Source: Stephania yunnanensis (taxonomy: Eukaryota > Streptophyta > Magnoliopsida > Ranunculales > Menispermaceae). From it: a DNA stretch of 64,000 nt. Position 1 is the first letter of the stretch. The number at the start of each line of letters is the position of its first letter. The stretch is taken from the NCBI GenBank assembly GCA_039657365.1, contig CM077592.1, forward strand, positions 46,712,001-46,776,000, given 5' to 3'. Positions 55,081 to 64,000 of the stretch are shown in pieces. The translations under genes were made by a program, and so were the position numbers. The notes under the pieces were generated by a model, which was given only the letters and a program-made list of their open reading frames with translations, did no database searches and was not told the origin of the DNA.

Positions 55081-55525
55081 AATTAAACAACAACAAACTA
55101 ATATGATGCTGAATTTGTACGGTTCTGTTTTTAAGCGACCCTGCAACAGATCAGCGACAGATAGTAGTTGTTGCTAAACTCTTTGTTACTGATTGAACTC
55201 AGCGACATATCAGCAACATACAATTTTTTGCTGACTGAGCAAATCAACGATAGACCATGCCTATCGCTGATTTGCAACAGACCCTCATTTGCTGACTGGA
55301 CTACAATTAGCAACAAACTTGTTTCTGTTGCTGTTTAGCGACAGACGTTTATCACAAATGTGTCGTTGAACAACAACAGAACCCCAAATTCGTCGCTGAG
55401 TTCAATCAGCAACAAAGAGTTTAGCAGCAGTTACTATCTGTCGCTAATCTGCTGCAGGGTCGCTTAGCAACAGAACCGTACCAATTTAGCATCAGATTAG
55501 TTTGTTGTTGTTTAAGTTTTTTTTG
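55081..55525. repeat. Fold-back repeat at the right end of the CACTA element
   Basis: 55087-55205 (aaacaacaacaaactaat, ggttctgtt, agcgaccctgca, actctttgtta) is repeated inverted at 55395-55520 with about 85-90 per cent match by eye. The centre holds several cagcgaca / tgtcgctg motifs. Confidence 0.8.
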
Positions 55526-56989
55526 TAGTGACTAATAGCATGCTATTTCGACTTTATCAATATTCATAACAGCAAAGAATTTCATAGCACAAGGACTTGA
55601 ATTAATGAAAATACTCAAACAACATAATATCATAAAAAAGGTCATCAAGTGTGAGAGATGCACACAAGTCATGGCATCGAAATTAAATCAGTCAAATAGA
55701 TTGTGAATCGAAATAATATAAAGAATGAAATGGAGAGAAGTGCCCAAACAAGTTTACTTACCTCAGATGCATACAATCTTAAGCTAGACCAACCGTCGCT
55801 TGCCTCCAATCATGTTACGCACCTGACATCAATTCACATGTTCATGATGTCAATTTAAGTTGTATTAAGTGGGTTTTAGTCCCTTATTAAGTGTTTAGAC
55901 TAAATGAAACTAAAACGACTCAAAACACTAGTTAAAATGTTCCTTCCTACAAACCCTAATTTTTAGCTCATTCTCAACTAAGAAGATGACTTAATTTTTA
56001 AAAACCACTAGTCCTAAGTTGTTCCTCTCTCTCTTAACTTTCTAGCGATATGCGGAACGTCAAAAACGGAGTTAAAACCAGGGAGATTCGACCATTTTAC
56101 TAAAACTAGTTAAATTTTCCTACCTGCAGCCTCATTAGCACTCTAATGAACTGGCATCTGCATTTCTGTTGGCCGAAATTTAAGGTTTTTGACCCCAAAT
56201 CCCACCTAAGCCACTCCCATTATCCAATACTCCCACAATGAGGTACAACCACTTCAAAAATAATATGGATGAGTAATTTAATCAATAATACACATCATAC
56301 CATTGAAATTAAACATGCATTTTGACATGTAAACTCAATTTTTGTTCAAAAACACAATAAAACTTCAATTGATCATATCTTGATCAATTCTAAACCAAAA
56401 GCATCAATTCTTTATAGCAAATTAAGTGATTTTTCTCAAAGATTTTAGTTATGAAATGTATAAACAAACTCATTTGCACACTTAAATTAAAGAAAATCAG
56501 TTTCATGAACAAAACCACGAACTTGGACAAAACTTTTAAATTCGAGAATTGGGATTTGGGAACTCAATTTGACCTCATTTTGATTAAAACCAACATCGAA
56601 AAAATTCCAATTTCGTTTAAAATAAAAAGACCTATGATTCAAAGCTCGAATTCATATCAATTAGATCAATGAGAGCATGAATTGATTACCTAGGGTTGTA
56701 ATTTGACGTTTAGCTCTTAATCTTTCGTATGGTGACTTTGATTTTCTTAAATTGAGACCTTAAACTTGAAATCCCGATAACAATTGACTTCAACCCTATT
56801 GACGCATGTCGAATGCATCAAAATATATAATCCCGATGAGATTACCAATGACCACAAGAACTGTAGTAGTAGCAAGCACGATGTCAAATGACAACAACCG
56901 CAAGTGTACGCCAAATGTCAAAGTAATAGTGGCATCAACTCATGTTGGTGTCGGGAATATCGTATCCACAAGGACGGTTACGTGCTAAT

Positions 56990-57656
56990 ATTGTATGGGA
57001 GGTACTGTATGGGAGGCCCTGTAGATCACCTCATGCTGGGCAGAGCCGGAAGATACAGTGACAGTAGAACCTGAGAGAGTTGTTGATCACGCAGAGAGAA
57101 TCCGACAAATTTGTCAGAAGCCGCGAGCTGCACAAGATAGACAGAAGAAATACGCGGATAGGTATCGCGAGGGTATGAGCTATGACGAAGGCGATATGGT
57201 GTATCTAAAGGTTTCTCCTTGGAAATATCAATAGAGATTTGACATTAAGGGGAAACTGGCACCGAGATATATTGGGCCATATCGAATTACACAGAGAATA
57301 GGCACTGTTGCATATCGGTTGGAGTTACCTGCCGAGTTAGCTGGAGTTCATCCGACATTTCCATGTTAAGACTCGCTAGGTCAGGGCCGAGACCGACGAT
57401 TAAGTTGGGACAGGTGTAGATACAGCCTGACATGACCTATGAGGAGAGACCGATAGAGATCATCGATCGTCAAGTACAGATTCTCCGGAACAGGGAACTC
57501 GCGAAGGTCCTAGTTCGTTGGGAGCATCATAGGACGGAGGGAATCACCTGAGAGCTCGAGTCGACGATGAGGGCGCGATACCCTCAACTATTCTCTGGTA
57601 TGGGACTTTAGTTACAGTTAAATTTCGGGACGAAACTTTATTTAGTTGGGAAGAAA
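56990..57656 (+). pseudogene. 3' end of a Ty3/gypsy pol (integrase C-terminus, chromodomain-like tail)
   Basis: After a frame change near 57040 it reads CWAEPEDT, RYREGMSYDEGDMVYLKVSPW, APRYIGPYRITQRIG, AYRLELPAEL and HPTF. This is the C-terminal GPY/F part of integrase. A tail, TYEERPIEIIDRQ...VLVRWEHH, follows near 57435-57560 and is like that of Tekay/Del chromoviruses. Stops (for example at 57232) and shifts make it inactive. A polypurine tract, gggaagaaa, ends just before the LTR at 57657. Confidence 0.85.
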
Positions 57657-59720
57657 TGTAACGGCCCATTTTATTAAATTTACAGACATGGACGCCAGCT
57701 CAGATCTACGTAGACATCGCGGTAGGCTAGGACACACGAGGACCTAGGTACGCAGTTTATTGTGTGTTGGATGCTTATTTGTGGTGCGATTTATTGAAAT
57801 ACATCGCATGTGTGTATGTTGCATAATAATACGTGCGAGATTGTGTGAACTGTATTCACTTCGATATACGTGTCGACGCGAGTACTGGGTAGTTGACGAG
57901 ACTGAATATTAGGTCGGAGAAACTAAAACACACAAATTAAATAAAAATTGGCCAAGCAACTAATATGGAATAGGTATTAGGTGGCTAGTGACGCGGCGGT
58001 ACACGTATATCGCGGTTCGGACCTGAAACCGGGCGTCGAAACGCCCGAAAACATGGGCGAGTGTCCCAATTGTGTCACATTTTGAAGTCAAGCAACCAAA
58101 GTCAGCAATCCTTATCTTTACACTCCATCACCTTTTCTATCACCTCTCACAAGCACACACAGACCCCAATCGGGAGGCCGAGAGAGGAAAGAAGGAACGC
58201 GAAGATGAGGAGGAGAAAAAAAAAACCGGGAAAGAGAGAGGAGAAGGTGGAGACGTCACGATCGAGGTAAGTCCTCGTTGTTATTGTGGGTTTCAGGTTG
58301 GCTGTGGTGGCGAGACAGGTTCAGGCATGAAGGCCGAACCGGGTCGCGGTGGTGATGGCAGGGACCGGGGTTGGGGTGGAGAGCAACCCCAACCCAAACC
58401 ACAGGAAAAAAAAAAATGTTGCTCCCAATCGAAGCGCTGGTTCGATCGGGGAAGATGGTGCACACGCGCACGCACGTGCGCGTGTGCATTCCCTTGCATG
58501 GGCATGGGCCGAGCTTGGACCTATTCTGGTCCAGGGCCGGGTTGGGTCCGACCCAAACAAATTTATTTTTTTAAAAAAATGAAGAAAAGTGAAAGAAAAT
58601 TTTGAGAAAATTTTGAAAAAATTGGAAAAAAATCCGGAAAAAATATATTTCGATAAAGTTCTATGAAAAGAAAATATGTGGGAATGTCGGACGCGACTTT
58701 TTGCGGGGGTTTGCCTCGAAAAGCGTGAAATGGGCAATTTGGCCTAAAATTCTTAGAAATTTGTTGTAAATTGTCATGCCCAACTAAATTATATTGATAA
58801 ATGGACATAAGTTGACACGGGTGATCAATTGGCGACCAAGGACTCAGTGGACTTGGACCCAGGGATTGATTACAGGGTATTAGAGTGCGTTATGAGGTTT
58901 GTAAAACCCAATGAAAAAAACTCTTGTGCATTTATATTGCTTTGTAATTTCATTCAATTCCAGTATTTCCTTGTAGTCGTTCCTATATCTATATCTTGTC
59001 GTCGTTTGCACGTTTGGTTGAGTTACTCCCAGCGGATTTTTCGTTGTGTGTCTATGCATTCTAGACCATAACATGTGTATCAGGAGTTCTCGGTGGATAA
59101 CGACCCGAGCTAATGATACATGTGTTGGTGCGTCTTAGGTCTACGCCGGCCATCGAGATGGACCAGGTGATAACTAGTTGGGTGCGCCCACTAGTGGGAT
59201 CTTGGGAGGGTATTCGAAGTATGCATGGTTTAGTCTGACTAGAACAGACACACACATTTGCACTTTATTATTATTTATGTATGTGATGTCCTACTTACAG
59301 TTGCATGTTTATATTCTGCATGTTTATTTAACAGTATTTATTGAATTCCATTTGCTTATTTGAATGCTCAGAGGAGTTCCTTGGGATTTTACTGACTGGA
59401 CTCGTCATCTATTTTCTTCTGTGATGGTTGAGTGCAAATCCGAGTACAAGTAAAGGCAAGAGAATCTTAGGCGACTACCTCCGATTGCATATTATCACGA
59501 ACTACTTATACGTGTGTTTTGTTTTGATATTTTGATTCTTTTGGGAACTGGGGAGTATCATGACCTTGTTCATGGCTATACCTTATATGGTACAATTATC
59601 TACCTCTATACGGAGTATTTTTCAGGGTTTTTCCATAGTAGGATTTGTTAAATTGATTATTAATATTTTCTCGCATTTACGCAACTTTCGTTGCATATGT
59701 CATTTATACATTGTACACAT
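57657..59720 (+). mobile_element. Ty3/gypsy 3' LTR, right end truncated
   Basis: Starts TGTAACGGCCC after the polypurine tract and matches the LTR at 895. No GCCGTCACA end is found, so the right tip is lost and 59720 is approximate. The 58180-58560 part has a purine block and acgcgcacgcac palindromic runs. The open frames there (58061-58605 plus and several minus) are LTR sequence. Confidence 0.75.
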
Positions 59721-59847
59721 GAGTGGATATAAATTTTGAGGCAAAAAAAGGAAAGGTAGGTGTCGTACACGTGTAATTGGGCCAGCTGGCAATGAGTACA
59801 CGGAGACACGTCACTCCAAGGCGGCGAGGCCGCCACATGGTGGTTCT

Positions 59848-60250
59848 ACATGCACATGCCTTGTTTGGTTATAGGTGGAGTTAACTCTTGAGAAATAACT
59901 TGGAGGGATCGGAGTTGGTACTAATCTTGTTTGGTTGCTCAACTTCCTTCAAGTTATCTCTCAACTCACACCGAAAGATGAGAGATATCACCTTCCATAA
60001 AGGAGTTATCTCCTAAGAGTTTGTGGACATAATTATCCTTCATTAATTATCTTTTATTACCCACATCTATCTCTTTTTTTAAGGATATTTATGTCAATTC
60101 ATATATTTTATTATTTAAGAATTTGCAACTTCCCTTCAAATTTAAAGTTGAACTAAACATGAAAATACGATCTTTTACTGTGAGTTAACTTCTTGGAGTT
60201 AACTCCGCTCCTCATGCTGTAAGTTGACAAAAACAAATCAAACAATACCA
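59848..60250. mobile_element. MITE with gagttaactc ends
   Basis: The left part ccttgtttggttataggtgg then agttaactct pairs inverted with ggagttaactccgctcctc and aaatcaaacaatacc on the right. The ends cannot be placed exactly. Confidence 0.5.
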
Positions 60251-61330
60251 CAAATTACATAGTGTTAGTGGCAATATTTCGTTTAAATCAATAATAGTAA
60301 TTCTTAAGAAAAAAGAAATTTGGTACCATAGGAAAATATTTCATCATTGTGTAGAACTTTAATTTTTTCCCTGGTCATCTATTAATTGTGAAGCAAATAG
60401 AGAAAATTAAATGAAAAGATTTGCTAAAATTAGAATTACACGTACATGCCTTTTAAGAAAAAAACTCCGACAAAACTTTAATTGAAAATGACTAGTGAGC
60501 TATAGGACCAAATTAACTTTTTCACTCTGCTTGATTTAAGTAAAATAAATAAATAAATAAAAATTGGATAAGCTAACTTCCAGCTATCTTTTCCACAAAA
60601 AAAAAAAAGAAAAAAAAAAGGTTTTTCTTTTTTTGCAAAAACACAAGTAATTAAATTAGATCTTCTCATCAAGTCAATGGAACATTAATAAGTTGGTTGA
60701 GTCTTCTAACACCCTAATTTCTCTTGTCAACAATTCCGTATAAACAGATCTACAAATCAAACTATTCACGCCAATTGAATTCCCTGTTTTTGTCAAAGCA
60801 CTTAAATTTCTTCCAACTAAAACAATCCCTTATTCCCTCCTACGCAGAACAAAACAAAAAGTAGCCAAAGCATGGCATTACTTGCCAGCCAGTTGCCACT
60901 ATTCACACCAATTGAATTCCCTTTTTTTCAAAGCACTCAAATTTCTTCAAATTAAAACAATCACTCATAAGGAGAAAAAAAAAAAAAAAAAAAAAAAAAC
61001 TGCCCGAACGTATAATTCATAAAAGGTGGTGAATTTCGACTCTTACTTAAGTAAAAAAAATATATATTTATTAAATCCAAATAAAAGCTACTACAAAGAT
61101 AAATATAAACATCCGTGTAATTGATTATTTTACACAAACACCATCTCCTACAAAAAAAAAAAAAAAAAAAAGATCCGACAACTATAAAGAACAAACAAAA
61201 AAAGGAAATTGTAACCATCGAAGAAGACGTGCGCGCGCACGAACACTCACAGTCTCACATCCTCGACGCGCATCTCGATGCGAATCCAACGGCCCAGCAC
61301 CACCCATCCATCCATCCATCCATCCATCCA
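60251..61330. other. 3' flank of the LEA_2 gene
   Basis: No gene. A-runs lie at 60597-60620, 60976-61000 and 61150-61171. 60740-60790 and 60890-60960 share a decayed duplicated phrase (attcac-ccaattgaattccct). A (CCAT) run at 61303-61332 overlaps the gene's stop codon. Confidence 0.4.
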
Positions 61331-61971
61331 TCACAACTTGGTTTTGGTACTACACGTCTGCTGCCGGACCTCCAAACCCGGCACACCAATCTTAATCTGA
61401 CACCTGGACACGGCCACCGCGTGCCTCCGAAAAATCCCCAAAAACGTGACCCTCCCCGGAACCCTAGTATTCACATCGACCGCGATCTCTCCGGCGAGGA
61501 CGTCTCCGATAAGCTCCCTCAACACTCCCCCAAACTTCTCCACCTCAAGCACGAGCGTGCAGTTCAGCACCTCCGACCCCCTCGCCGGAATGTTCCCCGG
61601 CGAGACCCCCACCTCCCCGACCTGCACCCCCGGTAGATGACCTGGGACTGGCCGGGGGCGTGGCGGAAGCTGGCGCGGTTGGGGTTGTGGACGGAGATCT
61701 GGGCGGCGACTGTGAGGTTGAGGCGGATGGCGAGGGCGGGGAGGGATACGGTGGGGGCCACGCCGGACACGTCGGCGGAGATGAGCGTCGTGGTTGGATC
61801 CTTTGGCTTGAAGAGGGTGAAGTAGAGGATGAGGCCGAGGAGGAAGAGGAAGAGGATCGTCGCCGCGGTTGCGATCGCCGCCACGATTAGAGGGGACCGC
61901 CGCCGCGGGCGGCGATGGGGCTTGGAATTGAACGGCGGCGCCGACGCGGGTTCCGTCGTCATTGGTTTCAT
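61331..61971 (-). CDS. LEA_2 / NDR1-HIN1-like membrane protein, one-base frameshift
   Basis: Single exon from ATG 61971 (a second ATG at 61962). The N-terminus is basic and Pro/Arg-rich, with a membrane segment at about residues 28-50 (LIVAAIATAATILFLFLLG) and then the extracellular LEA_2 domain with VHNPNRASF. After Tyr-Arg-Gly (residues 113-115) the frame leaves the family. The +1 frame from 61627 continues with VGEVGVSPGNIPARG, VLRELIGDVLAGEI, VNTRVPGRVTFLG and VRQQTCSTKTKL to the stop at 61331. One missing base in the C-run 61627-61631 explains this; without it the product is about 213 residues, normal for the family. Both halves are well kept, so a sequencing error or a recent mutation is more likely than old decay. 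Members act at the plasma membrane in stress and defence; a specific role cannot be given. Confidence 0.85.
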
Positions 61972-62004
61972 GTTAGAGAGAGAAAGTGGGAGTTATAGAG
62001 AGAG

Positions 62005-62035
62005 AGAGAGAGAGTGGTGGAGAGTATATAAGTAT
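62005..62035 (-). promoter_or_regulatory. Core promoter of the LEA_2 gene
   Basis: On the minus strand TTATATACTCTCC (TATA at 62025-62030) lies about 55 bases before the ATG, and a CT run (61995-62014) forms the leader. Spacing fits a TATA promoter with a short 5' UTR. Confidence 0.55.
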
Positions 62036-62331
62036 GGGAAAGTATGTGAAGATGGCGGGGAGAGGGGGAGGGACGGTGAGGAGTTTTAATTAATGTTGGT
62101 AGCGACCAACGAACTTGGAGGGGAGGTGACGGGGTGCACCCGGGTGTTTGATTGGAAAACAAGTTGGCTGATGTGAATCATTCATGCGTGCTTCGATACG
62201 CGGGTATATATAGATTATAGTGCATAACACGTGAGTCGAGGCTGTAGTTAATGTGTCTTGTGGTGTGATATTGTTGTTATCATTCTTTGTTACTAGATAC
62301 TTGTGGTGCTTACTGTGAAAGAGGATGCTTA
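62036..62331. other. Upstream region of the LEA_2 gene
   Basis: No gene. cacgtgag at 62229 contains a G-box core (CACGTG), a common site in stress-responsive plant promoters. Whether it is used is unknown. Confidence 0.35.
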
Positions 62332-62707
62332 GAGCGTCTCTAATGGAAAATGTGGATTGTGGGCGTGGAATCTCAATGCGAAGATGATGTCCATCTCATG
62401 TGGCTCAAATTGATATTGAACTTCAAAACAGAATTCTAATAGTAGATGTAAATTTGTAGTTCAATTAATGAGGGGCATTATTTTGTAATTAAAAAGTGAA
62501 AATTAAAGTGTAAATAAAATAAGCAAATATTAAAAAAATCATATTATCCAACATGGATGTCAATTTGAATTAGACAATGTCTATCCACGTCATCTTGACA
62601 TTCAAAATAAACATTTCATTTGAGAGATTTTTTTTTTTTACTTCAATTTCTATTCAGTCATAAGTGTCACACATTGACATATAATTCATATTCCATTAGA
62701 GATGCTC
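62332..62707. mobile_element. Tourist-type (PIF/Harbinger) MITE, 376 bp
   Basis: The left end GAGCGTCTCTAATGG and inverted right end GAGCATCTCTAATGG are the classic Tourist-like tips. An exact 3-bp TSD, TTA, lies at 62329-62331 and 62708-62710. No coding content. Confidence 0.9.
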
Positions 62708-62980
62708 TTAGTTGACCCACTTTAGCTACTGAGTGGATGCGCATAAGTCGGTATCTAAAGTGATCAATTGAATATATTTTTTTTCACTATAAATCCAATT
62801 TGAGTAGAGATACTTGATTTTAGTTTCTGTAACGAGTTTGGGTAGTAAAAGTGTTGCACCAACTTATTTATGCAAAGTATAAATTTGAGAATTTGCTTAT
62901 GAAGTAAGATTTTAAGAATAATACTGCAAATCTTTTAAGTAGTAAGAATCAATTTTAGAATTGTAGTTATGGAAGAGTTT

Positions 62981-63037
62981 GATCTACAGTCTAACTCTAC
63001 TGATTTGGTATTGAGGCTTTATTATTGTTGTTGTTTA
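62981..63037 (+). repeat. RTE-LINE/SINE 3' tail
   Basis: gatctacagtctaactctac, then ggtattgaggctttatt and a gttgttg tail, the conserved end of RTE-type retroposons. Confidence 0.5.
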
Positions 63038-63056
63038 ATGAAATCAAATTTAGAAA

Positions 63057-63244
63057 CAAAAAATCTATTTGGACTCTTTGAGTCCGGACTCAAAGAGTTT
63101 TTTATTAATAATCTAAGATATCTATCTAAGTAAAAGACTTAATTACCCTCTACCCCCAAACACCAATAATAAATTTGAATTAAGGGTCTTTATGTCTTTT
63201 TGATTGTTTGAGTCCAGACTTTTTGAGTACATCTAGCACTACCC
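63057..63244 (-). mobile_element. MULE-MITE, 188 bp (same family as 18903-19760)
   Basis: Starts CAAAAAATCTATTTGG and ends agcactaccc, the reverse of the 18903 element's ends. An exact 9-bp TSD, ATTTAGAAA, lies at 63048-63056 and 63245-63253. Near each end an actc-ttgagtccggactcaaa palindrome is present. Confidence 0.88.
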
Positions 63245-64000
63245 ATTTAGAAAAGATGAATCAATTTTACAATTGTATATAGCAATATTTGCTATTGCTC
63301 ATGAAAGCGTGTGATTCATGTAGTCAGCTCCAATTAATTTGAAATTGAGGTTTTATTGTTGTTTGAGTTAAATTCAATGAGATTGGCGCCAATGTACCCA
63401 ACATGAATACATAATTATCGGTGTTCGTGCAATGCACATCGGGATGCATATGTGTGAATCTCGATAAACATCCCGATGCAAAAATACATGGACACGGATA
63501 AGTAAATGTCCTCGGGCAGGCACAAGATTAAAACTCGTTGAAGTAGGATTGGATTTGCCGTGACGGACAGGCAATGTTGATATCTGAGGTTGGCGTGAGT
63601 GGACGGTTCCCGTTGATATGAATGAAATGTGGGCTGATTATGGACGTTGGATGCGTCTCGGGTCGCGGAGCGGTGGAGGCTGATCGTGATGATTGATGAG
63701 GGTGAGCGCCGAGCGAGGTGATAAAGACTGCTTGAGTGTTTTTGGTCCGTTGGATGAGGAATAGATGGTATGGTTTGCACGTATCTTAAGGTGCACTTGA
63801 CGGATTTGGTGGTTCGGAGCTTACAAGAATATGTATTACGGGAAGGGCCTTAAATTAGGCGAATGCGCGTGAAAATATTTCCATATATGATACTACTATT
63901 TGAACTCTGTTATTAATGTCAATATTTCTATCCATGATATCTAACTTTAATGTCGACACTGAAAATATAGCTCATTTTTTCAATAATATCGAGATGATTT
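63245..64000. other. Right edge of the window, no gene recognised
   Basis: 63312-63365 is another RTE 3' tail (catgtagtcagctccaatta). 63410-63760 is less AT-rich, with a minus-strand frame of 121 residues that I do not recognise. Confidence 0.35.

Larger units (their letters stand above)
51080..55530 (+). mobile_element. CACTA (En/Spm) element, 4.45 kb
   Basis: Left tip CACTATAA, inverted right tip CACTACAA, with an exact 3-bp TSD, ACT (51077-51079 and 55531-55533). Subterminal repeats of the form tctgtcgctgatctgt / gcgacagatcagcgacag lie at 51220-51410 and 55135-55480. It contains one broken Transposase_24-type gene, but no TNPD-type transposase was recognised, so it is non-autonomous. Similarity of the tips beyond the first 8 bases is weak; the call rests on tips, TSD and subterminal repeats together. 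Confidence 0.75.
50253..56960 (-). mobile_element. Reversed Ty3/gypsy LTR split by a CACTA element
   Basis: 50253 starts TGTGACGACC, the inverted LTR end. Phrases (gcaccgtcctgcct, attgtggaagcg, cctaagtatgaaaa, gacggtgag) follow the order of the LTR at 40412. The left part runs to 51079 and the right part from 55531. acatgctattt at 41472 in the other copy corresponds to gcatgctattt at 55539, so the CACTA lies between homologous points. The far end is not clear; sequence similar to pol of another element begins by 57000, so 56960 is approximate. Confidence 0.65.

Noticed and set aside
58256..58505. CpG-island-like promoter upstream of a gene
   Set aside because: It is the body of a truncated LTR, and no gene follows within reach.
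58061..58737. Frames of up to 177 codons on both strands
   Set aside because: Inside a Ty3 LTR. Low-complexity purine and acgcgc runs create the open frames.

Overview
This is nuclear DNA of a flowering plant. The base composition is AT-rich, genes are split by GT-AG introns, and most of the sequence is transposable elements inserted into one another. The ferric reductase gene has eight coding exons, a layout usual in eudicot FRO genes, so a eudicot is likely but not proven.

Three host genes can be supported. (1) A complete ferric-chelate reductase gene (FRO family), plus strand, 32463-45332, with eight exons that join in frame to 747 residues. (2) A VPS32/SNF7-like ESCRT-III gene, minus strand, 16572-18439, whose frame closes after about 105 residues, half the normal length. 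(3) A single-exon LEA_2/NDR1-HIN1-like membrane protein gene, minus strand, 61331-61971, broken by one base in a run of five C. A fourth gene-like unit, a plant mobile domain (PMD) gene with several breaks, lies on the minus strand at 4776-7132 and belongs to a Mutator-like transposon.

Layout: 1-3249 gag remnant and LTR of a Ty3/gypsy element; 3250-3640 piece of another LTR; about 4100-8081 PMD-carrying MULE; 8370-8577 MITE; 10700-11263 solo Ty1/copia LTR; 13.4-14.3 kb retroposon fragments; 16.5-18.4 kb VPS32-like gene; 18903-19760 MULE with GC-rich cargo; 20048-28678 second MULE of the PMD family, split by a Ty3/gypsy element (20272-26528) whose left end is an inverted LTR piece; 30.3-31.7 kb LTR fragment and MULE-MITE; 32.4-45.4 kb FRO gene; 46657-47554 hAT element; 50253-56.9 kb reversed LTR split by a CACTA element (51080-55530); 57.0-59.7 kb Ty3 pol end and LTR; 61.3-62.05 kb LEA_2 gene; 62.3-63.3 kb MITEs.

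The FRO introns hold a 181-bp minisatellite (intron 6), an 86-bp CACTA miniature element (intron 4), another MITE (intron 5), and a 7.8-kb intron 7 with a fold-back element that received a Helitron, an LTR and a LINE. Many insertions keep exact target-site duplications (TSDs), so the order of insertion can be read. Nothing indicates that the three host genes act in one pathway.
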